Assembly: GCA_016844285.1 (NCBI GenBank)
Contig: JAENIS010000088.1
Span: 1 to 9,936, forward strand
Origin: Dehalococcoidales bacterium
Lineage (GTDB): Bacteria > Chloroflexota > Dehalococcoidia > Dehalococcoidales > UBA2162
Direction: 5' to 3'
Length of the DNA: 9,936 nucleotides
Shown here: in pieces, positions 1-5,370 of the stretch
How positions within the stretch are numbered: position 1 is the first letter of the stretch
Layout: each line of letters starts with the position of its first letter
Program-made: the position numbers and the translations under genes
Notes under the pieces: generated by a model
Database searches by the model: none
What the model saw: the letters and a program-made list of their open reading frames with translations, nothing else
Told to the model about the DNA's origin: nothing

Positions 1-224
1 TACAATCAGTCATGTTAGCGGCGTTATCTTTCGGTCTGGGCACCTGTGCTACCGCCACGGTAGTGCACTATCCCAATGTTTTACGCCAGATTTTGGGTAT
101 CCCCGAACGGCAAAAAATAATCTGCGGCATGGCGATGGGTTATCCTGACTGGCAGCACCCGGCCAACAAGATAGAAAGTCAGCGAGAAACGGTGGCCAGT
201 TTCACCAGGTGGTGCGGCTTTTAG
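1..224 (+). CDS. Nitroreductase-family protein, C-terminal part (5' end outside window)
   Basis: Reading frame 3 is open from the first bases of the window to a TAG at 222-224, so this is the end of a gene that starts upstream. About 73 C-terminal residues are visible. The segment MLAALSFGLGTC, then VVHYPNVLRQILGIPE, then CGMAMGYPDW and HPAN matches the C-terminal half of FMN-dependent NAD(P)H nitroreductases. In that family the GLGTC segment follows the domain-core helix and the GIP...GMAxGYPD segment helps form the flavin pocket and dimer interface. Such enzymes reduce nitro groups, quinones or enones in the cytoplasm; the physiological substrate cannot be read from this fragment. It ends 57 bp before the convergent small gene at 282-443. 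The family call is fairly safe, the specificity is unknown, and the N-terminal FMN-phosphate motif is outside the window. Confidence 0.8.
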   Translation, partial: QSVMLAALSFGLGTCATATVVHYPNVLRQILGIPERQKIICGMAMGYPDWQHPANKIESQRETVASFTRWCGF

Positions 225-281
225 GCATATCATTTACCAGTTTGGGCTTCATGGCCAATAGCCAGGGTGGGGACTTAACTG

Positions 282-443
282 TTATTTGCCTCTTTTCCGG
301 TAGTCGGGGCACGATGTAGCATTGGGACGTGCTCGATTGTGACAAGCTCCACGCCAGTCCCATTGGCAGCTATTGCACAGGAATATATCGGCACCTAGTG
401 CCTTTTTGACCCTGAGGACAATCTTATGCCAGCGTGATTCCAT
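282..443 (-). CDS. Small Cys4 protein (53 aa), putative metal-binding miniprotein
   Basis: This minus-strand gene has an ATG at 443-441 and a TAA at 284-282, giving 53 residues. The N-terminal third is basic (RWHKIVLRVKK). The rest holds four cysteines at residues 23, 26, 34 and 45, spaced C-x2-C-x7-C-x10-C, within the motifs CNSCQWDW and NATSCPDY. Regular cysteine spacing with conserved-looking Trp, Pro and Asp residues suggests a small zinc-ribbon-like or other metal-binding fold, possibly binding nucleic acid through its basic ends. No function is assigned. Its start is supported by a good sigma70-type promoter about 20 nt upstream (-35 TTGTCA, 17-bp spacer, -10 TATACT); an in-frame TAA lies just upstream of the ATG, so there is no alternative start. 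The Shine-Dalgarno is weak. It converges on the nitroreductase gene and diverges from the tRNA cluster. Confidence 0.62.
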   Translation of the reverse strand: MESRWHKIVLRVKKALGADIFLCNSCQWDWRGACHNRARPNATSCPDYRKRGK

Positions 444-468
444 CTCAGCAGCATCGCAATGTTATTTT

Positions 469-497
469 AGTATATCAGTTTCTCTGCTCTCTGACAA
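469..497 (-). promoter_or_regulatory. Predicted promoter of the small Cys4 gene
   Basis: Read on the minus strand, a -35 box TTGTCA (497-492) is followed by a 17-bp spacer and a -10 box TATACT (474-469). Each hexamer matches the sigma70 consensus at 5 of 6 positions. The predicted start of transcription lies about 20 nt before the ATG at 443. Both the spacing and the position fit the small gene well. Confidence 0.6.
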
Positions 498-502
498 CAG
501 GC

Positions 503-533
503 GTGGTAGAGGTTGCTAAACAATCTCTACCAC
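503..533. promoter_or_regulatory. 13-bp-stem palindrome between divergent promoters (operator-like)
   Basis: The arms GTGGTAGAGGTTG (503-515) and CAATCTCTACCAC (521-533) pair over 13 bp with a single G-T mismatch and a 5-nt centre (CTAAA). The element lies exactly between two divergent -35 boxes: TTGTCA of the minus-strand small gene ends at 497, and TTGACA of the tRNA promoter begins at 539. There is no T-tract on either side, so it does not look like an intrinsic terminator. Its place is that of a dimeric repressor or activator site controlling one or both promoters, but no regulator is identified. A remnant of a mobile hairpin is the alternative. Confidence 0.5.
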
Positions 534-538
534 CGGGC

Positions 539-568
539 TTGACACTACCCCAGCCAAGAAGTTATGCT
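539..568 (+). promoter_or_regulatory. Predicted promoter of the tRNA cluster
   Basis: A perfect -35 box TTGACA (539-544) is followed by an 18-bp spacer and a -10-like box TATGCT (563-568, 4 of 6 matches). Transcription would start about 25 nt before the first tRNA at 600, which is normal for a stable-RNA operon. Confidence 0.55.
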
Positions 569-599
569 ATCTCACAAGGCGATAATCAGTCAGCCTTTA

Positions 600-688
600 G
601 CCGAGGTGGCGGAAGCCGGTAGACGCGCTAGCTTGAGGGGCTAGTGAGCGATAAGCTCATAGGAGTTCAAATCTCCTCCTCGGCACCA
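600..688 (+). tRNA. tRNA-Leu (anticodon GAG)
   Basis: A class II tRNA. The acceptor stem is GCCGAGG paired with CCTCGGC, followed by discriminator A and encoded CCA (686-688). The anticodon stem CTAGC/GCTAG encloses the loop TTGAGGG with anticodon GAG at 635-637, which decodes CUC and CUU. The long variable arm forms a hairpin (TGAGC...GCTCA), and the T arm AGGAG-TTCAAAT-CTCCT is complete. It is the first of three tRNA genes in a row. A short hairpin (AGGCG/CGCCT, 693-707) sits in the 21-nt spacer before the next tRNA. Confidence 0.96.
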
Positions 689-709
689 CCATAGGCGGGA
701 AGCGCCTCA

Positions 710-798
710 GCCGGAGTGGCGGAATTGGCAGACGCGGCAGTCTCAAAAACTGTTGGAGTGAAACCTCCGTGTCGGTTCGAGCCCGACCTTCGGCACCA
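710..798 (+). tRNA. tRNA-Leu (anticodon CAA)
   Basis: A class II tRNA. The acceptor stem GCCGGAG/CTTCGGC contains one G-T pair; discriminator A and encoded CCA (796-798) follow. The anticodon stem GCAGT (737-741) and ACTGT (749-753) encloses CTCAAAA with anticodon CAA at 744-746, which decodes UUG. The long variable arm pairs GGAG with CTCC, and the T arm is GTCGG-TTCGAGC-CCGAC. It serves a different leucine codon set from the preceding tRNA-Leu(GAG), so it is not a simple duplicate. Confidence 0.96.
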
Positions 799-809
799 TC
801 AGGAAATAG

Positions 810-883
810 TGCCGAGTTGTGTAGTGGTAGCACGGGGGACTTTGAATCCCTTAGCCCAGGTTCGAACCCTGGCTCGGCAGCCA
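810..883 (+). tRNA. tRNA-Gln (anticodon TTG)
   Basis: The acceptor stem TGCCGAG/CTCGGCA, discriminator G and encoded CCA (881-883) frame a short class I tRNA. The anticodon stem GGGGA (835-839)/TCCCT (847-851) has a first G-T pair and holds CTTTGAA with anticodon TTG at 842-844, which decodes CAA and CAG. The T arm is CCAGG-TTCGAAC-CCTGG. The next gene begins only about 30 nt after the CCA. Confidence 0.96.
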
Positions 884-913
884 AAGAACTTGTATTCGCG
901 AGGCAAAATACCT

Positions 914-1594
914 TTGGTAAATATCTCTGTTCGGAAACCCGAAACAACCGATTCTAATCAATTGGTAATCGATATTGTTGTGAAATTACCGCCAATACAC
1001 TATTTAACATGTTTGAAGTATGATGGCGGCGGACTTTATGATGTGCCGCCGACATGGAAAGAGGGTCTTGATACACATACTTCATATGAGGCAAGTGGGG
1101 AAATGCATAGTAAACTAACCAGGGGAAACCTGATGATTTATCCTGGTGGTCAACTTCTCGGTAAAACAAAGCCCAAGACGAATGGTAAGGAAATCGTTTT
1201 ATGGCAGAGAAAAGGCCAACCTTGGCACTCACTAAAAGGAATTGAAAGATGTGGCCCACTTGAGAACGGTGCCTGGGGGTTCTTTAACATTAAGTCACAA
1301 GCAGAGGGATGTCACATTTATGATTACCCCCACGCTGATTATGTGTACGAAATAGATGCCCAGTCTCTGCCTTGTGAAATGGTTGATATAGAATATTTTC
1401 TAGTTGAGCCTGAGAATATCAGCGCTCTGCAGGAATGCGTTAAAAAGATTATAGATAGCTGGGTTTGGCCAAATGAATTGATGACTGTAGAGAGGGTTGA
1501 GTTGTTCGCTAACCGGAGTCCTTGGCTTGCTATAGTTTTGTTTAGTAAGAGGGCTAAGGGTTCAGAATCCTTACTGCGTGCCCAGCCATTCTGA
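914..1594 (+). CDS. Hypothetical protein, 226 aa, probable TTG start
   Basis: The frame is open from within the tRNA genes to a TGA at 1592-1594, but the part before 884 is tRNA and cannot be protein. The first plausible start is TTG at 914, placed 10 nt after a GAGG (900-903); no in-frame ATG occurs until residue ~64. The predicted soluble protein has no signal peptide or membrane segment. Distinctive stretches are YDGGGLYDVPPTWKEG, HTSYEASGEMHSK, NLMIYPGGQLLG and VWPNELMTVERVELF. I do not recognise a family. The gene is visibly richer in A and T than the CoA-transferase genes that follow, which may point to transfer next to the tRNAs. The N-terminus could be truncated by the tRNA cluster, and the TTG call is tentative. 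Co-transcription with the tRNAs is possible because no clear terminator separates them. Confidence 0.55.
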   Translation: MVNISVRKPETTDSNQLVIDIVVKLPPIHYLTCLKYDGGGLYDVPPTWKEGLDTHTSYEASGEMHSKLTRGNLMIYPGGQLLGKTKPKTNGKEIVLWQRKGQPWHSLKGIERCGPLENGAWGFFNIKSQAEGCHIYDYPHADYVYEIDAQSLPCEMVDIEYFLVEPENISALQECVKKIIDSWVWPNELMTVERVELFANRSPWLAIVLFSKRAKGSESLLRAQPF

Positions 1595-1641
1595 AGCTCT
1601 TCTTGAGGATGGACTTCCTGTTGTCAATGAGGTTATAAGAT

Positions 1642-1842
1642 ATGCCAGACTACAAGTTCACCGTAGTTGTAGAAAAAGATGAAGATGGTCTTTTTGTAGC
1701 GTCTATCCCGCTTCTTCAAGGTTGCTACACTCAGGGGGAAACCTACGAAGATGCGTTAGAGAATATAAGGGATGCTATTAAGCTACACGTTGAAGCTCGA
1801 CGGGTTTTAGGAGAGCCTATCCCCGTAGTATCGTCATCATAA
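1642..1842 (+). CDS. hicB: HicB-like antitoxin (solitary)
   Basis: A 66-aa protein with the HicB/UPF0150 pattern: an N-terminal strand YKFTVVVEKDEDG, then LFVASIPLLQGCYTQGETYEDALENIRDAI, then a C-terminal helix and the tail VLGEPIP. This is the small ferredoxin-like HicB domain, which normally binds and blocks the HicA mRNA interferase. The extra C-terminal DNA-binding domain of larger HicB proteins is absent, so autorepression is unlikely. The start ATG at 1642 follows TGAGG by about 9 nt. No HicA (about 60-80 aa, double-stranded-RNA-binding-like fold) is encoded on either side: the upstream neighbour ends 47 bp before it and a CoA-transferase begins 18 bp after it. It is either an orphan antitoxin or a HicB-fold protein with another role. 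The family call is strong; the function is uncertain. Confidence 0.85.
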   Translation: MPDYKFTVVVEKDEDGLFVASIPLLQGCYTQGETYEDALENIRDAIKLHVEARRVLGEPIPVVSSS

Positions 1843-1860
1843 AACGACCGGAGGCGATGT

Positions 1861-3114
1861 ATGGAAAAGGTGGGAAAAGTACCCTCGGCATTGACACCAT
1901 ACCGGGTGCTTGACCTGGTCGATGAGAGTGGTGATTTCTGCACCAAGGTTCTGGCGGCTCTCGGCGCCGATGTTATCAAAATAGAGCCGCCGGGTGGCCA
2001 TCCGACACGGCGCATCGGGCCTTTCTATCACAACGAGGTTGACCCGGAAAAAAGCCTGCACTGGCTTAACTATAACCTTAACAAGAGAAGCATCACCCTG
2101 AATATCGAATGTGCCAGTGGCCAGGAGCTTTTCAGACAACTGGTACAGAAGGCCGATTTCCTGGTGGAGTGTTTCCGACCGGGCTATCTGGATAAATTAG
2201 GGCTTGGTTATCCGGCACTCAGTAGTATCAACGCTCGCCTCATCCACACTTCCATCACACCCTTTGGCTCCACCGGTCCTTACAACCAGTTTAAGGGGTG
2301 CGACCTGGTTTCTATGGCTGAAAGCGGCCTCATGTACCTCGTCGGTGATGATGACCGCCCCCCCGTACAGTTCACCACACCAGTTCCGTCCATACAGACT
2401 GGATTAGAGGCAGCAGTGGCCACCTTAGCCGCCCACTGGTATCGTCAGCAGAGCGGAGAAGGACAGTTTGTTGATGTCTCGGCCCAGGAAAGCGTGATGG
2501 CTCAAACCTTACCCCAGACCATGTTCTGGAAAACCCATGGTCTCCTTGCCTCACGGGGCAATCTTGGCCCACGAACACCAGGCAGACCCAGTGGTCTCGG
2601 TATTTTTAACTGCCAGGATGGCGGACTGGTCATTTGTGCTACCACCATTTTACGGGGTCGGCAGCCACTAAGGAAGTGGATGGACAGCGAAGGAATGGCC
2701 GGCGAACTCCTCGACCCGAAATGGGATGGGGTTTTCTTAAAGGGGGCGACCGTTACGAAGGAGCAAAAGGAGTATATTGATACCCTTTTTCGGGCTTTCG
2801 CTCTGAAGCATACCAGCCGTGAGCTGATGTACGAAGCCCAAAAAAGGGACATCCAGGTAGTCAAGATTCAGAATGTACCCGATGTCATCGAGGACCCGCA
2901 TCTAAAGGCGCGGGATTATTTTGTGCAGGTAGAGCATCCTGAGCTAGGCGATACCATCACCTACGCCGGTGCTCCCTTTAAGTCTGACGTCATGCCCTGG
3001 CAGTACTGGCGGCGCGCCCCGTTTATTGGGGAGCACAATGAAGAGATTTACGGTGGTGAGTTAGGTTTGAGCCGGCAGGACATGAGCTCTCTTAAAGAAG
3101 GAGGCGCAATATGA
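1861..3114 (+). CDS. Family III (CaiB/BaiF) CoA-transferase homolog lacking the catalytic Asp
   Basis: A 417-aa protein of normal length for family III CoA-transferases, which move CoA between carboxylic acids through an aspartyl-CoA intermediate in an interlocked dimer. Family marks are YRVLDLV, AALGADVIKIEPPGG (32-46), NLNKRSITLNI (72-82), ADFLVECFRPGYLDKLGLGY (98-117), ITPFGSTGPY (132-141), SGEGQFVDVSAQE (198-210) and the C-terminal PFIGEHNEEIYGGELGL. In formyl-CoA transferase the catalytic Asp169 stands in the frame D-x-x-T-G. Here the aligned residues are S-I-Q-T-G, so position 177 is Ser. The protein may therefore be a non-catalytic partner. ATG 1861 lies 6 nt after GGAGG (1850-1854). 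The gene overlaps the next, active-looking CoA-transferase by 4 nt (ATGA), so the two are translationally coupled and probably form a heteromer. Substrate unknown. Confidence 0.88.
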   Translation: MEKVGKVPSALTPYRVLDLVDESGDFCTKVLAALGADVIKIEPPGGHPTRRIGPFYHNEVDPEKSLHWLNYNLNKRSITLNIECASGQELFRQLVQKADFLVECFRPGYLDKLGLGYPALSSINARLIHTSITPFGSTGPYNQFKGCDLVSMAESGLMYLVGDDDRPPVQFTTPVPSIQTGLEAAVATLAAHWYRQQSGEGQFVDVSAQESVMAQTLPQTMFWKTHGLLASRGNLGPRTPGRPSGLGIFNCQDGGLVICATTILRGRQPLRKWMDSEGMAGELLDPKWDGVFLKGATVTKEQKEYIDTLFRAFALKHTSRELMYEAQKRDIQVVKIQNVPDVIEDPHLKARDYFVQVEHPELGDTITYAGAPFKSDVMPWQYWRRAPFIGEHNEEIYGGELGLSRQDMSSLKEGGAI

Positions 3115-4343
3115 GCGAAAAGAATGCGGGTAGCAAGATGGCACTCACTGGCATCAGAATCGTTGATTTTGGTGCTGGAGGAATCGACCCAATTACCACC
3201 AGCACCCTGGCTGATTTCGGCGCCGAAGTCATCAAGGTAGAAAGCTATACCAAGCTAGACTTTATGCGGACAGGTGAATTTTTCGCTGGTGAAGCGCGCG
3301 ACGCGGACCACAACTTTGGCTTCAGCCGTTACAACCAGAACAAGTTCGGGGCGCTCATTAACCTGAAACACCCGAAGGGAGTAGCCCTGGCGAAGAAGCT
3401 GGTCAGTGTTAGCGATGTTGTCATCCAGAACTTCCGTGTGGATGTCATCCGCCGGCTCGGTCTTGCCTACGAGCAGTTGCAGGAAGTCAAGCCGGATATC
3501 ATTTATCTCAATTCTTCCTTCGGCGGTCAGACCGGGCCATATCGTGGTTTTGGCGGCCAGGGCTTTATCATGGCTGCCCTGGCTGGGATTGACGACGTTA
3601 CCGGTTGGCCTGACCGCGGTCCGGTTTCACCCGGTACGGCCTTCGCCGACCATTATCTTCCCTTCCTTTGGGCAACGGTAATCATCGCCGCTCTGGAATA
3701 CCGCCGACGAACCGGGCAAGGGCAGTTTATTGATGCTTCCAGCTTTGAAGCCTGCCTGGATGTCCTCGATACCGCCATTCTCGATTACAACGTAAACCAG
3801 CATGTTCAAACACGCCGGGGGAATCGCCACCAAGCGGCCGCACCCCACGGTGTCTACCGCTGCCAGGGTGAGGAACGGTGGTGCGCTATCGCCGTATTCA
3901 ATGATGCGGAATGGCGGAGCTTCGGCCAGGTCATCGGCAATCCTGACTGGACGACACAAGCAAGATTCGCTACTTTACTGGGAAGGTTAGAGCATGCTGA
4001 TGAACTTGACCGGCTGGTGGAAAGTTGGACGAGCGGGCAAAAGGCAGAGGAAGTGGTGCTCAAGCTCCAGGCGGCAGGAGTAGCTGCCGGAGTCGTGAAG
4101 AACGTGAAAGACTCGTATGTAGACCCGCAGTTAGCTCACCGTGAACACTACTGGCAGCCGGAACAACCGGGGTGGGAAGCTTTTACTTTCGAAGCGCCGT
4201 CAGCCCGGTTAAGTAAGACGCCAGCCCGGTTCATGAGGCCGGCTCCCTTGCTGGGGGAACACAATGATTATGTCTTTTTTGAGCTTTTGAAAATGAGTCC
4301 GGAGGAGTATGCTCAGCTGGTAGAAGAGAAGGTCATCTACTAG
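3111..4343 (+). CDS. Family III (CaiB/BaiF) CoA-transferase, catalytic Asp present
   Basis: A 410-aa family III CoA-transferase. Visible marks are GIRIVDFG (14-21), LADFGAEVIKVES (33-45), YNQNKFGALINLKHP (74-88), SDVVIQNFRVDVIRRLGL (101-118), GGQTGPYRGFGGQ (138-150) and RTGQGQFIDAS (200-210), with LLGEHNDYVF near the C-terminus. Asp180 in TAFADHYLPF aligns with catalytic Asp169 of formyl-CoA transferase and the 15-residue spacing to the AALE helix matches, so this subunit should form the acyl-aspartyl and aspartyl-CoA intermediates. The start ATG 3111 overlaps the stop of the preceding paralog and follows AAGGAGG (3098-3104) by 6 nt. The likely role is to load CoA onto an organic acid in the cytoplasm; donor and acceptor cannot be told. 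A racemase of the same fold (AMACR) is less likely because the His-Asp pair pattern is not evident. Confidence 0.9.
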   Translation: MSEKNAGSKMALTGIRIVDFGAGGIDPITTSTLADFGAEVIKVESYTKLDFMRTGEFFAGEARDADHNFGFSRYNQNKFGALINLKHPKGVALAKKLVSVSDVVIQNFRVDVIRRLGLAYEQLQEVKPDIIYLNSSFGGQTGPYRGFGGQGFIMAALAGIDDVTGWPDRGPVSPGTAFADHYLPFLWATVIIAALEYRRRTGQGQFIDASSFEACLDVLDTAILDYNVNQHVQTRRGNRHQAAAPHGVYRCQGEERWCAIAVFNDAEWRSFGQVIGNPDWTTQARFATLLGRLEHADELDRLVESWTSGQKAEEVVLKLQAAGVAAGVVKNVKDSYVDPQLAHREHYWQPEQPGWEAFTFEAPSARLSKTPARFMRPAPLLGEHNDYVFFELLKMSPEEYAQLVEEKVIY

Positions 4344-4370
4344 AATAGAGATGGTTTATTAACCTCACCC

Positions 4371-4411
4371 CCTTAGTCCCCTTCCTCCTTGCTAAGGAAA
4401 GGGAGTTAAGG
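4371..4411. repeat. Imperfect hairpin repeat, C-rich/G-rich arms
   Basis: Nested complementary arms: CCTTA (4371-4375) with TAAGG (4407-4411), CCCCTTCC (4378-4385) with GGAAAGGG (4396-4403, one mismatch), and an alternative inner stem TCCTT (4386-4390)/AAGGA (4394-4398). It starts 28 bp after the CoA-transferase stop. There is no downstream T-tract, so it is better seen as a dispersed hairpin repeat or MITE-like remnant than as a standard intrinsic terminator, although it could block 3' exonucleases. Confidence 0.5.
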
Positions 4412-4422
4412 AGTAACGTTTC

Positions 4423-4491
4423 CATTTGGTTCGCCCGCCCAGATTGCTTCGTCGCTACGCTCACCGCAATGACAGGCTCGCCAACCAAATG
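4423..4491. repeat. REP/MITE-like palindromic element with terminal inverted repeats
   Basis: Perfect 9-bp terminal inverted repeats CATTTGGTT (4423-4431) and AACCAAATG (4483-4491) flank a core with a second inverted repeat, ATTGC (4443-4447)/GCAAT (4466-4470). The core reads AGATTGCTTCGTCGCTACGC and onward to CGCAATGACA. It closely resembles a dispersed intergenic repeat seen in many bacterial genomes (established from memory, not searched). No transposase is encoded nearby. Confidence 0.6.
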
Positions 4492-4515
4492 CAAATAATA
4501 CCATTCGGGGATAGG

Positions 4516-4545
4516 TTGTTAAATAATCTCATAATGTCATATAAT
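4516..4545 (+). promoter_or_regulatory. Predicted promoter of the ATPase gene pair
   Basis: A -35-like TTGTTA (4516-4521, 4 of 6) is followed by an 18-bp spacer and a perfect -10 TATAAT (4540-4545). Transcription would start about 40 nt before the ATG at 4594. A second -10-like TATACT lies at 4552-4557. The promoter separates the ATPase pair from the CoA-transferase pair, so the two pairs may be distinct transcription units. Confidence 0.55.
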
Positions 4546-4593
4546 AGCTAGTATACTGTTACCATTACCAGCACCGTAAAGGAGAGAGTTTCC

Positions 4594-5358
4594 ATGATAA
4601 CAGCGGGTATCGATGTCGGCTCTCAATTCATCAAAGTAGTCCTGCTCAATGATAGTAAGATTGCCGGCTATGCCATTTTGAAAGCCGGCTTTGACCTGGG
4701 AAAAAGCTCGGAGGAGGCTCTTGAAATGGCTTTGGCCAGCGCCAGATTACCTCGCTCTGAAGTAAATCGTTTTATCGCTACTGGCACTGGCCGGAACGAG
4801 GTCCCTTATACTCAGGATTGTGTCTTGGAAATTATTGCCGATGCTAAAGCGGCCATCTGGCTTTCCCCTCAGGTACGAACTATTATCGATATTGGTAATG
4901 AGCAGGCGCTTGGCATCCGCTGTGACAGTGTTGGTAAAGTCGTCGCCTATGGCAAGAACGATAAATGTGCTGCCGGTGTCGGGGCTTTTGTGGAAACAGT
5001 CGCCCGCGTTCTGGAAGTACCAGCAGAAGAGCTGGGGGCACTTTCCCGAAAATCGACACTGGATGTTTCACTGAACTTTACCTGCGCCGTTTTTGCGGAA
5101 AGTGAGGTGGTCTCTTTAATCCATGCCAAAACGTCCAAACCGGATATTGCCCGAGCCATTAATGATGCCATTGCCATGCGGGTCAGTGGCATGGTTGGCC
5201 GTGTCGGTGTTGAGAAAGAGGTGATGGTCATCGGTGGGGTGGCCAAGAATATCGGTATCATCGACCGGTTGAAGCACCATCTGGGGGTGGAAATAACCGT
5301 CCCGGAGGAACCGCAGATTGTTACCGCCTTAGGCGCCGCTCTAATCGCCCGGGGCTAG
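4594..5358 (+). CDS. BadF/BadG/BcrA/BcrD-family ATPase, BcrD-like subunit
   Basis: A 254-aa protein of the ASKHA fold family that includes HgdC/FldI dehydratase activators and the BcrA/BcrD subunits of ATP-dependent benzoyl-CoA reductase. These proteins couple ATP hydrolysis to low-potential electron transfer through one [4Fe-4S] cluster held between two subunits. Phosphate-1 motif: GIDVGS (5-10). Cluster cysteines: Cys125 in NDKCAAGVG and Cys164 in FTCAVFAESEV. Adenosine motif: IGGVAKN (213-219). The usual phosphate-2 motif DIGGQD is degenerate here (DIGNEQ, 99-104), as I recall for BcrD-type subunits. ATG 4594 follows GGAG (4581-4584) by 9 nt and a TATAAT promoter lies upstream. The next gene is its BcrA-like partner, suggesting a heterodimer. 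No catalytic HgdAB or BcrBC genes are present in the window. Confidence 0.85.
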   Translation: MITAGIDVGSQFIKVVLLNDSKIAGYAILKAGFDLGKSSEEALEMALASARLPRSEVNRFIATGTGRNEVPYTQDCVLEIIADAKAAIWLSPQVRTIIDIGNEQALGIRCDSVGKVVAYGKNDKCAAGVGAFVETVARVLEVPAEELGALSRKSTLDVSLNFTCAVFAESEVVSLIHAKTSKPDIARAINDAIAMRVSGMVGRVGVEKEVMVIGGVAKNIGIIDRLKHHLGVEITVPEEPQIVTALGAALIARG

Positions 5359-5370
5359 AAGGAGGCCAAC

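Larger units (their letters stand above)
4344..4593. other. Intergenic region between CoA-transferase and ATPase pairs
   Basis: This 250-bp gap contains no credible coding frame. It holds two hairpin repeats (4371-4411 and 4423-4491), then an AT-rich promoter segment with TATAAT at 4540 and the Shine-Dalgarno GGAG at 4581-4584 for the next gene. Confidence 0.7.

Noticed and set aside
434..622. 62-codon plus-strand frame before the tRNA cluster
   Set aside because: It spans the palindrome and the predicted tRNA promoter and runs into tRNA-Leu. It has no protein-like features.
716..913. Open frame beginning MAELADAAVSKT that runs through the tRNA genes into the hypothetical protein
   Set aside because: This part is a translation of tRNA-Leu and tRNA-Gln, a well-known artefact. 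The protein start was moved to TTG 914.
881..917. Inverted repeat CCAAAG/CTTTGG linking the tRNA-Gln CCA end with the TTG start codon
   Set aside because: It has only 6 bp with a 25-nt loop, which is expected by chance. No basis for a regulatory claim.
657..957. Open frames on both strands across the tRNA cluster (e.g. minus 657-947, plus 769-957)
   Set aside because: They overlay three well-formed tRNA genes, and the peptides show the typical tRNA-derived composition.
1560..1675. A short frame overlapping the end of the 226-aa gene, reading SEALLEDGLPVVNEVI, considered as a frameshifted tail or a HicA remnant
   Set aside because: It does not resemble HicA, has no start of its own, and runs into the HicB gene in another frame. 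The evidence is too thin.
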